The notes below the pieces were generated by a model. The model saw nothing but the letters and a program-made list of their open reading frames with translations, had not been told where the DNA came from and did not search any database. Shown here piece by piece: positions 1 through 8,551 of a DNA stretch of 64,000 nt. The stretch comes from JAUXEH01 sp965533275 (GTDB lineage Bacteria; Acidobacteriota; Aminicenantia; Aminicenantales; Aminicenantaceae). The stretch covers positions 1 through 64,000 of the forward strand of contig CBESWG010000006.1 of the NCBI GenBank assembly GCA_965533275.1. The letters run 5' to 3'. The translations under genes were made by a program, and so were the position numbers. The number at the start of each line of letters is the position of its first letter. Position 1 is the stretch's first letter.

Positions 1-3000
1 GCAGGAGCTGGAGATGTCTTCGATGATGTGGGTGGAAAAGATCACGATGCGGTCCCTGGCCAGTTCGGACAGCAGGTTGCGGAATCTGATCCTCTCCCTC
101 GGGTCCAGTCCCGCAGTGGGCTCGTCAACGACCAGGACCCTGGGCAGCTTGAGCAGGGTCTGGGCGATGCCGACGCGCTGCTTCATGCCCCCCGAAAATG
201 TGCGTATCTTATGGTCGCGGCTTTCAGACAGATGCACGGAATCCAGGGCGGTGCTGACGATACGGTCCCTCTCCTCCTTGTTCCAGATCCCCTTGAGCAT
301 TGCCTGATAGTCCAGAAACTGGGTGGCGGTCATGTTCTCATAGGTCCCGAACTCCTGCGGCAGGTAGCCGATGAGAGCCTGGAGCTCCTCCCTGTGTTTC
401 ACCAGGTCCAGGTTGTTGAAAGACACCTTGCCCCGGCTGGGCCCCAGGATGCCGCAGATGATGCGCATCAGGGTTGTCTTCCCCGCCCCGTTAGGGCCCA
501 CCAGCCCGAACATGCCGCTCCCTATGGTGAGGGAGACACGGTCCAGCGCCTCGAAGGGCTTCTTTTTCCTGTTGAGCAGAGGGATGCTCTGAACGAACCT
601 GTAGTAGATGCGCCTCGGACGGCCGAACCGGCCTGTCAGGCGGTCGACATTGATACCCTTCCGATCCAGGCGCCTGGCCACGGAATGGAAGTTGATGGCA
701 AGATACCAGATCAGGCCAAAGAACACGGCGGAAAACGTATCCTGCCACTGCCCTCTCAGCCAGAGGAGTACGGGGATGGGAAGCCCCCAGCGGACCGCCC
801 TCTCCCCCAGGGCGAACAGCCGGCCCCGCAGGCCCGGGTCCGGTCCCGGTGCGGGTTTGAGGGTCCGGAACAGGCTCAGGCTGGCCAGATAGAAGACGAT
901 GACCAGAACCAGGCGCCAGAATCCACCCCTCATGTAGAAGAACAGGAAGTAGACTAGAAAGGCATAGAGGGGCAGGATATAGAACCAGCGGGCCAGCCGC
1001 TCCTTCAGAGCGAAGCGCCCCAAGGAAGTCGCCCGGTCTCCCCGTCCTTTCCTCCACTCCTTGGTGAATTTGACAAAGTCGTCATAGACCTTGGAGACAT
1101 TGCGGATGGTGATGGTGATGGACGCATCGTCGGCAAAGAGCCGCATGCGGCTGCGGCGGAGGCTGGACCGAACGAACCAGGTACCGGCGGGCACGGCTGC
1201 CAGGAGCCCCAGTATGTAGGCGGACTGCCAGAGCACGGAGTCGATCGTGTTCAGGATCAGGACAACACCCAGGACAAAAAGCGCCAGCATCAGGAGCCTG
1301 GTCTTGAGCGGCAGCCCGTTCAGCCAGCGCAAGGTGTTGTCCAAGCCGTAGGCGGCCGTGGGGATGATCACCAGCGTGAATAGGGTGGCGAAGGCCAGCC
1401 CCCCGATGACCGTGATGGCAAAAGGCGCCCCGATCTGGGAGATGTACTCCGCCCGACCCATGGCGATGGGCAGCATGGCCAGGATGGTCGTCACGGCCGT
1501 GATGAGGATCGGCCGGACCCGGGCCTGACCGGCTGTCATCAGGGCGCGCGACAGGCGGTATTTTCTCCGCTGCAGTATGCGCGAGTAGTCGATCAGGATG
1601 ATCCCATTGTTGACGACAACGCCCAGCAGGATCAGGAACCCGATGAGCGCGTTGGCGTTGTAGATGGAATTGCCTGTCACGATGAGGGCCAGGAAGGCAC
1701 CCACCGCAGCCAGGGGGAGGGTGAACATCATCACAAAGGGAGTGACGAGGGATTCGAAGGTGGAGGCCAGGACCATGAAGATGAGGAGGATCCCGATGCC
1801 GATCAGGAAGTAGAACTCAGAGATGTCGCTCTCGTCATGAACCACATCGATGGCCACGCCCGGAGGCGGGTAGATTCCTGCGACCATGGCTTCGATCTCC
1901 ATCCGGGCCTGGTTCAGGAGAGAGCTGGACTCCTCGATATCCGACGCGAACCGGTAGGTCACCGTCACCTGCTTTTCCTGGTTTGTCCGCGTGATCCTGC
2001 TGTAGCCCGCTGTATACAGGAGCTGAGAGATCTGGGTGACTGGGACCAGGCCTTCCGTGGTGGCGGGGATCTGGAGCCGACGGAGGTCATCCGAGGTTTT
2101 GTCCTCTTCCTCCTCCGTCTTCAGGATGATGGTCACCTCTTCCGGGCCATCCATGTAATTGACTGTAGCAGAGAACTCCTTCTGAAAGGTGTTGAGCTCG
2201 GCCATGACCGACTGGAGCTCCACATCGAAATGCTTAAGGGCCGCCTTGTCCAGGATGAGGTCGATGCTGGGCTGCTGGTAGGAGACGCTGACATTGACCG
2301 ATTGAATGGTATCGAGGTTTTCCATGTTGTACTGGATATCATCTGCGATGGCTTCCAGGATCTCCAGGTCCTGTCCGCTGAGGACGACCTTCTCCTGGCT
2401 GGTCCCGATCCCGAGCAGCCGCTGAAAATCCTGTCCTCCTCCGCCACCGCCCTGGAAGCCGGCACTCTGTGTGGGTTCATCAAAGGAAAAATCGATGCGG
2501 GGGAAGGAGTCCTCCAGCATCTCCTCGATGGTGTCCTTGATCTCCTCGAGAGGGCGTCCGTTGATCTTGTCGTAATCCTCTTTCAGCTTAAACGCCAGGA
2601 TGATGTTTTCCTCGCTGATGGACGATGTCCGCTCCTCGAATTCCGCGATGTCCTTCAGCCTCTCATCCATGTCACGGGCCTGCTCATCCGCCGTCTCCAG
2701 AGTTGTCCCCGAGGGGAGGGTGGCAAACAGATTAAACGTGTCGAGCTCGACCTCCTGGGGGACATTGATGCTGAGCCCCAGGCAGATGACCAGGCTGATG
2801 AAGAAGGCCACCACACATACAGTGAGCGTTCCCGCCGGAAAGCGCAGGCCTGTTTTGAGAAGCACGGTGTAGACCTGCATGGGCCGCTGCTTCCGGCCGA
2901 GCGCAGGCGGAGGGGTGATCTGTTTTTTCCCTGAAAGGATCCGAAGGGCGATGGTGGGGATCAGGAGGAAGGCCACGGCCAGAGAAACGAGCAGGGTGGC

Positions 3001-4401
3001 GATGATGGACACGCCGATCTGCCAGCCCAGTGTCTTGACCAGGGGCTCGGTGGAAAACAGGAAGGGGATGAAGATGCAGATGGTGGTCAGGGTGGCGGCG
3101 ATGATGGCCCGCAGCACCTCATTGGTGCCGTCCACGACGGCGCGGCCGGGATCCTGATCCATGCTGAGATGGCGATTGATGTTTTCCATCACCACAACGC
3201 TGCTGTCCAGCAGCATTCCCACGGCGATGGCGATCCCCACCAGCGTAAGCGTGTTGATGGTGATGCCCAGCGCGTAGAAAAGATTCATGGATATCAGGAC
3301 GGAGATGGGGATGTTGAGGGCGATGATGAATACGAACTTGAGGCGCCGGATAAATACCCAGAGGACGGCGATGGCGAGAAGGCTTCCCAGGAGGCCCAGC
3401 TGGAGGATGGATTCGATGTTGTCTTCGATCACCTTGGCTTCATCCATCTGGATGACAAGCTCCACTCCATCGGCGCTGACCTCCCGGTTGAGGTCATCGA
3501 TGGCCTCCCGGGTTTCGGCGGCCAGGGAAAGAAGGTTGGTGTTCCAGCTGCGGACCAGCGAAACCGTGATGGCCTCCATTCCATTGATGCGCGAAATGGA
3601 TTCCTCCTCCGCGTAGCCATCCCGGATCTCGGCGATCTGGCCCAGCGTGATGGGGCCCGTGTCTTTGACGACGACTTCGGACAGGTGGGAGATCTCCGTG
3701 AACTCGCTGACCAGGTTGACGAAAAATTTCTGCCTTCCTTCCCTCGCGATTCCAAGGAACTGCTTTTGTCCGGCCTGCTGGTTGATCCGGGAGGCGACCT
3801 GGTTGACCGTCAATCCATACTCGGCCAGCTGCCGGCTGTCCATGATGATCTCGATGGACCGCTCGCGGCCGCCGTAGATGTTGACGTTGGCCACGCCTTC
3901 CAGGGTTTCCAGCCGGGGAGTGACCTTTTCATCGATAACGCTGCGGATCTGATCCAGGCTGCCTTCTCCCCTGGCCTGAAAAGAGAGGAATTGATTGGAG
4001 AGCTGTTGAGGATCGGTCTTGTTGACGGAAGCCTGGAAGGACTCATCCAATTGCGCCGCTGCCGCGGCCACCCTGTCCTGGAGCTTCAGATAATCGTACT
4101 TCTGCCGGCTGGACTGATTATAATAGACAAAGATCACGGCCTGCCTGCGGCTCACGAAGGATTCGATCTTTTCGATGTTTTCCAGCCCGGTGATGGCGCC
4201 CTCCAGCGGGATCACAGCATGATGCTCCACATAGGAGGGATCGGCGTTCTGCGGGCCTGAGATATTGATGATCAGCTGGGGAAGCTCGGTATTCGGGAAG
4301 AGTTCGATGGGCAGCTGCCGGAGGGACACCGCTCCCAGCAGGCAGAGGCCCGCGATGAGCATAAAAACTGTGACCGGCCGCCGGACGATCCATCGAATCA
4401 T
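1..4401 (-). CDS. RND efflux permease fused to an ABC ATPase domain (3' end outside window)
   Basis: One frame stays open from the ATG at 4401 to the window edge, at least 1467 codons; I checked every in-frame triplet and found no stop. Residues 1 to about 1025 form a full RND (AcrB/HAE1-type) permease, with the start MIRWIVRRPVTVFML and a TM4 motif GMLLDSS keeping one of the usual two Asp. Two more hydrophobic helices follow (about 1030-1074). An ABC nucleotide-binding domain comes next: ITIRNVSKVY at about 1097-1106, Walker A GPNGAGKTT at 1302-1310, FSGGMKQ near 1403, VLVVDEP ending near 1428, H-loop His 1458. About 175 residues with roughly four hydrophobic segments lie between the first strand and Walker A. 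The ATPase part closely resembles the separate ATPase at 13528. An AAGG ribosome site lies inside the upstream gene. Last visible gene of the export operon. A fused RND/ABC exporter is an inference; substrate unknown. Confidence 0.88.
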   Translation of the reverse strand, partial: MIRWIVRRPVTVFMLIAGLCLLGAVSLRQLPIELFPNTELPQLIINISGPQNADPSYVEHHAVIPLEGAITGLENIEKIESFVSRRQAVIFVYYNQSSRQKYDYLKLQDRVAAAAAQLDESFQASVNKTDPQQLSNQFLSFQARGEGSLDQIRSVIDEKVTPRLETLEGVANVNIYGGRERSIEIIMDSRQLAEYGLTVNQVASRINQQAGQKQFLGIAREGRQKFFVNLVSEFTEISHLSEVVVKDTGPITLGQIAEIRDGYAEEESISRINGMEAITVSLVRSWNTNLLSLAAETREAIDDLNREVSADGVELVIQMDEAKVIEDNIESILQLGLLGSLLAIAVLWVFIRRLKFVFIIALNIPISVLISMNLFYALGITINTLTLVGIAIAVGMLLDSSVVVMENINRHLSMDQDPGRAVVDGTNEVLRAIIAATLTTICIFIPFLFSTEPLVKTLGWQIGVSIIATLLVSLAVAFLLIPTIALRILSGKKQITPPPALGRKQRPMQVYTVLLKTGLRFPAGTLTVCVVAFFISLVICLGLSINVPQEVELDTFNLFATLPSGTTLETADEQARDMDERLKDIAEFEERTSSISEENIILAFKLKEDYDKINGRPLEEIKDTIEEMLEDSFPRIDFSFDEPTQSAGFQGGGGGGQDFQRLLGIGTSQEKVVLSGQDLEILEAIADDIQYNMENLDTIQSVNVSVSYQQPSIDLILDKAALKHFDVELQSVMAELNTFQKEFSATVNYMDGPEEVTIILKTEEEEDKTSDDLRRLQIPATTEGLVPVTQISQLLYTAGYSRITRTNQEKQVTVTYRFASDIEESSSLLNQARMEIEAMVAGIYPPPGVAIDVVHDESDISEFYFLIGIGILLIFMVLASTFESLVTPFVMMFTLPLAAVGAFLALIVTGNSIYNANALIGFLILLGVVVNNGIILIDYSRILQRRKYRLSRALMTAGQARVRPILITAVTTILAMLPIAMGRAEYISQIGAPFAITVIGGLAFATLFTLVIIPTAAYGLDNTLRWLNGLPLKTRLLMLALFVLGVVLILNTIDSVLWQSAYILGLLAAVPAGTWFVRSSLRRSRMRLFADDASITITIRNVSKVYDDFVKFTKEWRKGRGDRATSLGRFALKERLARWFYILPLYAFLVYFLFFYMRGGFWRLVLVIVFYLASLSLFRTLKPAPGPDPGLRGRLFALGERAVRWGLPIPVLLWLRGQWQDTFSAVFFGLIWYLAINFHSVARRLDRKGINVDRLTGRFGRPRRIYYRFVQSIPLLNRKKKPFEALDRVSLTIGSGMFGLVGPNGAGKTTLMRIICGILGPSRGKVSFNNLDLVKHREELQALIGYLPQEFGTYENMTATQFLDYQAMLKGIWNKEERDRIVSTALDSVHLSESRDHKIRTFSGGMKQRVGIAQTLLKLPRVLVVDEPTAGLDPRERIRFRNLLSELARDRIVIFSTHIIEDISSSC

Positions 4402-4404
4402 CGG

Positions 4405-7400
4405 CTACACCTTTTCTTCCCTCAGCTTCAGACGGCCACCCAGGATCCTGTAGACCGCGGGAATGACCACCAGCGTCAGGAGCGTGGAGGTCACCAGCCC
4501 TCCGATCACGGCCACGGCCAGAGGGGCCCGGAGCGCGGCCCCCTCCCCGATCCCCAGGGTCAAGGGGAAGAGAGCCAGGATGGTGGTGGCCGAGGTCATG
4601 AAAATGGGCCGGATCCTCAGCTGCCCGGCCTGGATGATGGCCGCCTCCATCTCCCTGCCGCCCCGCCGCATCTGATTGATCAGGTCCACCAGGATGATGG
4701 AATCATTGACGGCGATCCCGGCCAGCATGATCATCCCAATGAAGGACATGATATTGAGCGGGAGCCCCAGGAATGAGAGGAGCCCCACGGCCCCGACCAG
4801 CGCCAAAGGGATGGTCAGGAGGATGACGAAAGGATGCCGCAGGGATTCGAACTGCGAGGCCATGACCATGTAGACCAGGATGACAGCCAAAAGCAGGGCG
4901 AACCACAGGTGGCCGAAGGATTCCCTCCGCAGTTTTTCCTCGCCGGTGACGGCAAAGGAATAATCCAGGGGCAGAGTGATCTCGGCGAGGGCGCCTTCCA
5001 CACGGGCAACGATCCTGTCGAAGGCCTCTTCCCCGCTGAGCTGGGCCGTCACCTCGGCCGTCCGGACCTGGTTGTTTCTCAGGATCTCGCGGGGAGAAAC
5101 GGTTCGTCTGAATGAGGCCACCTCATCCAGCCTCAGCTTCCCTCCTTGGGACACGTCCAGCAGGAGGCCTCCCAGATCCTTAAGGGAAGGTTCGGGCGAG
5201 CGCAGCATGATGTTGAGGTACTCGCCCTCGTCCTCATATTCCCCCAGTTCCTGTCCGGACAGCAGGTCGCTGAGCTGAGCGCCGATGCTCTGGGGCGTGA
5301 GCCCGTATGCCGTGGCAGAGGCCCTGTCAACTACGACTTCCACTTCGGGTCGCCCCTCATGAAAACTGGTATCGACGGCGCTCAAGCCCGGCTCCTGCAG
5401 CAGGATGGCCTCCACCTGGCTGGACAGGGACTGCAGGGTATCCAGCTCCTTGCCCTGGATCTCCACGACCAGAGGTGCCTCCGCGGTGCCCAGGGTGATC
5501 TGGAGGGCGGTCTGAGCCCGCATGATCTGGGAGCTTAGGCCGGGGATGTCGGTCAGCTGGTCTTTGAGCCAGGCCTGCAGAGCGTCCGGGGCGATGGAAT
5601 CGGGCTTGAGGCCGATCAAGAGCTTGGCGCTGTTCTCTCCTGCCAGCACTTCCGATTCCGTCAGGGCGGTCCCCACCGGGCCGATGCGGGAGAAGACCGA
5701 CTGGATGGATTCCCCGTGGTTTTCCTCCAGCAGAGATTCCAGGCTGCGGACCGTTGATTCCGTCCGCTCCAGGTTCGAGCCTTCCGGGAGGAGCAGGGAG
5801 ATCTCCAGCTCGTTCCGGTCGGTCTGGGGCAGGAATTCGCTTCCCATGCGGGTGGCCAGGAAAGCTGCAGAACCGACCAGGAGAAGAGCCAGGAAGACCA
5901 CCAGCCACCTTTTTTTCAGCACGCCGGCGAGGAAACGGGCATAGAAGGGAAACTGCAGGGACGGCCGCGCCCGCTTTCCCGTGGGAGCCTTCAGGATCTT
6001 GGAGCTGAGCATGGGGATCACGGAGAGGGCCACAAAGAGGGAGGATAGGAGAGCGAAGGCCACCGTCCAGGCCTGCTCCCTGAACAGTGCGCCGGCGATT
6101 CCTTCAAGGTAGACGATAGGGAGAAAGACGATGATGGTGGTCAGGGTGGAGCTGGTGATGGCCCCACTCACCTCGCCCGCTCCGCGCACCGCCGCCTCCT
6201 TGAGCCCCAGGCCCTCCTCCAGGTGGCGGAAGATGTTCTCCACCACCACGATGGCATTGTCCACCAGCATACCCGCCCCCAGGGCCAGTCCTCCAAGGGT
6301 CATGATGTTCAAGGTCAGCTTGTTGAAGTACATCAGATTGAAGGTGGCGATGATGGAGACGGGGATGGCGATACTGATGACGGCGGTTACCCCGATCCTG
6401 CGGAGGAAGATGAACAGGATCAGGACGGCCAGGCAGATGCCGATCAAACCGGTCTGTTCCACCTCCCGGACCGCGGACTGGATGAAGCCGGCCTGGTCCT
6501 GGATGATACGCAGCTCGTACCCGGGAAGCGCCCTCTGGAGGTCGTCGATCTGGGCACGGATGGTTTCGGAGGCCTGAATGGTGTTGAACCGGGCTTCCTT
6601 GAAGATCTCGAGGGCAAGGCACCGGCGCCCGTTGTAGCGGACGATATTCTCGGGCTCGCTGAGCACATATCCCACTTCCGCGATATCCCTCAGAGTGATC
6701 GGGATCTTATCGGTGGTCTCCTCCGTCTCCTCGGCGGCATAGGCGACGATCAGGTTCCTCAGGTCTTCCAGAGATTCCAGTTCACCTACGCCGCGGATGA
6801 TGTAGCTCAGGCCCATCTCGACGATGGATCCCCCGGAGATCGTCTGGTTGCTCTGCTGGATGGCGGAGGCCACCTGGTCCGAGGTCAGGCCGAAGGCTTC
6901 CAGTGTGTAGGAATCCGTCCGGATCTCGATCTCTCTCTTCTGTTCTCCCACGAGCTCCACGGCCGCCACGCCGGGAAGCCGTACCAGGTCGTTGCGGATG
7001 TTGTTCTCCGCGGTCTGCCGCAGCCTGTCCAGGTCCTCCAGGTCCTCATGCCAGAAGACGGCGGTGACGATGGGCTGGGAATTGGGATCGAGCTGGCTGA
7101 CATTGATGTCATCCAGTTCCTGCCCCTGGTTGAAGTCTGCGACAACCTCCTGGAGCCCGAGATAGGCCTCGTCCATGTCTGCGTTCCACTCATACTCCAC
7201 TGTGATCAATGCCCGGCCTACGCGGGATATGGACGAGACCCCGGTGACCTGGCTCCCCCGGGCCGCCTGCGCTTCCAGTGGTGAGACGAACTGCACCTCC
7301 ATCTCCTCAGGTGGGCGTTCCTCGGCCTCCAGGGACACGTAGAGCCGGGGGCTGTTGAGATTCGGGAGAAGGTCCATCCCCAGCCTCTGGAAGGAAATGT

Positions 7401-7479
7401 AGCCGAGCAGGCAGATGGCCAGGATGACCATGACGACGGTCGTGGGATACCTGACTGAAAACTGTGCGAGCTTCCTCAT
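4405..7479 (-). CDS. Efflux RND transporter permease (AcrB/HAE1-like)
   Basis: This 1024-residue protein has the usual RND length and layout: an N-terminal helix (MRKLAQFSVRYPTTVVMVI), a large periplasmic loop, a helix bundle from about residue 330, a second periplasmic loop and a final bundle ending near 1010. TM4 carries GMLVDNAIVVVEN, so the AcrB Asp-Asp proton-relay pair is Asp-Asn here. It probably works as the inner-membrane pump of a tripartite system with the adaptor just upstream (1-base gap) and the TolC-like factor. Its TAG stop at 4405-4407 is followed by one codon and then the ATG of the RND-ABC fusion in the same frame. Substrate cannot be told from sequence. Confidence 0.95.
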   Translation of the reverse strand: MRKLAQFSVRYPTTVVMVILAICLLGYISFQRLGMDLLPNLNSPRLYVSLEAEERPPEEMEVQFVSPLEAQAARGSQVTGVSSISRVGRALITVEYEWNADMDEAYLGLQEVVADFNQGQELDDINVSQLDPNSQPIVTAVFWHEDLEDLDRLRQTAENNIRNDLVRLPGVAAVELVGEQKREIEIRTDSYTLEAFGLTSDQVASAIQQSNQTISGGSIVEMGLSYIIRGVGELESLEDLRNLIVAYAAEETEETTDKIPITLRDIAEVGYVLSEPENIVRYNGRRCLALEIFKEARFNTIQASETIRAQIDDLQRALPGYELRIIQDQAGFIQSAVREVEQTGLIGICLAVLILFIFLRRIGVTAVISIAIPVSIIATFNLMYFNKLTLNIMTLGGLALGAGMLVDNAIVVVENIFRHLEEGLGLKEAAVRGAGEVSGAITSSTLTTIIVFLPIVYLEGIAGALFREQAWTVAFALLSSLFVALSVIPMLSSKILKAPTGKRARPSLQFPFYARFLAGVLKKRWLVVFLALLLVGSAAFLATRMGSEFLPQTDRNELEISLLLPEGSNLERTESTVRSLESLLEENHGESIQSVFSRIGPVGTALTESEVLAGENSAKLLIGLKPDSIAPDALQAWLKDQLTDIPGLSSQIMRAQTALQITLGTAEAPLVVEIQGKELDTLQSLSSQVEAILLQEPGLSAVDTSFHEGRPEVEVVVDRASATAYGLTPQSIGAQLSDLLSGQELGEYEDEGEYLNIMLRSPEPSLKDLGGLLLDVSQGGKLRLDEVASFRRTVSPREILRNNQVRTAEVTAQLSGEEAFDRIVARVEGALAEITLPLDYSFAVTGEEKLRRESFGHLWFALLLAVILVYMVMASQFESLRHPFVILLTIPLALVGAVGLLSFLGLPLNIMSFIGMIMLAGIAVNDSIILVDLINQMRRGGREMEAAIIQAGQLRIRPIFMTSATTILALFPLTLGIGEGAALRAPLAVAVIGGLVTSTLLTLVVIPAVYRILGGRLKLREEKV

Positions 7480-7480
7480 C

Positions 7481-8548
7481 TCACTCGATGACCTTCACGC
7501 GGGAGCGGTTTCTCAGGGTTTCGAAACCCTCCGTGACCAGGCTGTCTTCCAGGGTCAGCCCCTCGAGCACCTCGACACTGTCGCTGGTTTCGATGCCCAG
7601 CTCGATGCGCCGTTCGAGTGCGATCCCCCTCTGGACGACATAGACGATCTTGCGTCCGCGCCGGTCCAGGATGATGTCCTTGGGGATGACGATCACATCC
7701 TTCTTTTCCTGAACGACGATGTCGGCGCGTACGAACATCCCGGGCTTGAGCAGGAGGTCCGGGTTGGAGGCCTCGATCCTGATCTTGAACATGCGGCTGG
7801 TGGGATCCAGCGCCGGCGAGATCTGTGTGACCTTTCCGGCGAGATTCTGCTTTTCCTGGCTGTAGTTGCCGATTGTGACACCCTGGTTCTGCTGGATGCG
7901 AGCCATCTCCTTTCCGGGCAGGGTCAGCTCGGCATAGAGACGGGAGTAATCCATCAAGACGGCCACCGTCTCGCCGGCTGCCACCCATTCACCGGCGGTG
8001 ATGTGAGGGATGTCCACCAGGATCCCCTTGAAGGGGGCGCGAACCTCCAGCTTGGCCAGGGATATTTGGGCGTTGTCCAGGCTGTAACGGGCGTCGATCA
8101 TGGCTTTTTCCGCAGTCTTCACCTCGCTGAGTGTGATGCCGCCCTTTTCATAGATGCTCTGCTGCTTGGTGTGCTCCCTCTCCGCAGACTCGAGGCTCAG
8201 CTTCTTCGAATCCATGGCGATCCCGTTGACATATTCGGGATTGTCCAGGGAGGCGATCAGGGTGTTGGCGGCCACGGAATCCCCCATGACAAAGGGCCTT
8301 CCCGTTCTGGGATTCTTTTGAAGCGCATACCGGCCGGCCTGTTCCGTCAGGAGGATGCTGTCCTTGACGGCATAGACCGTGCCCGTCGCGGTCACGAGCT
8401 CCTGGATGGAGGATTGTTCCACCGCGGTCACGCGGACGGGGATGGTGGTATCGGCCTGCTCCGGCGCTCCCCCCTGCTGGCAGCCGGAGAGGAACAGCAG
8501 TGACATCGTGAGTATGAAGACAATGTATCCAGATGTGGTTTTTTTCAT
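7481..8548 (-). CDS. Efflux RND transporter periplasmic adaptor subunit (lipoprotein)
   Basis: This 355-residue protein has an N-terminal lipoprotein signal with lipobox LLFLSGC at about residues 17-23. A biotinyl-lipoyl-like half, a helical hairpin (about 125-160, EREHTKQQSIYEKGG), the second half-motif ending near GILVDIPHITAGEWV, a beta-barrel and a membrane-proximal domain follow. This is the HlyD/AcrA membrane-fusion family that bridges an inner-membrane pump and TolC. A GGAGG sequence precedes the ATG by a short spacer. It lies 3 bases after the TolC-like gene and 1 base before the RND gene, so translation is probably coupled and it most likely serves one or both RND proteins. Confidence 0.94.
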   Translation of the reverse strand: MKKTTSGYIVFILTMSLLFLSGCQQGGAPEQADTTIPVRVTAVEQSSIQELVTATGTVYAVKDSILLTEQAGRYALQKNPRTGRPFVMGDSVAANTLIASLDNPEYVNGIAMDSKKLSLESAEREHTKQQSIYEKGGITLSEVKTAEKAMIDARYSLDNAQISLAKLEVRAPFKGILVDIPHITAGEWVAAGETVAVLMDYSRLYAELTLPGKEMARIQQNQGVTIGNYSQEKQNLAGKVTQISPALDPTSRMFKIRIEASNPDLLLKPGMFVRADIVVQEKKDVIVIPKDIILDRRGRKIVYVVQRGIALERRIELGIETSDSVEVLEGLTLEDSLVTEGFETLRNRSRVKVIE

Positions 8549-8551
8549 CCC

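Noticed and set aside
491..1057. Minus-strand open frame of 188 codons over the RND-ABC junction
   Set aside because: It is a different frame from the one that is open over the whole gene, and it lacks the ABC motifs present in the correct frame.
1837..4260. Long plus-strand open frames opposite the RND-ABC gene (1837-2934, 3169-4260)
   Set aside because: They use the complementary codon phase of a clear RND gene, have no family motifs and no ribosome sites. They are antisense shadows of biased codon use.
6223..7284. Plus-strand open frame of 353 codons opposite the second RND gene
   Set aside because: Same reason: it mirrors the codon phase of the RND gene and has His/Asp/Gly-rich meaningless sequence.
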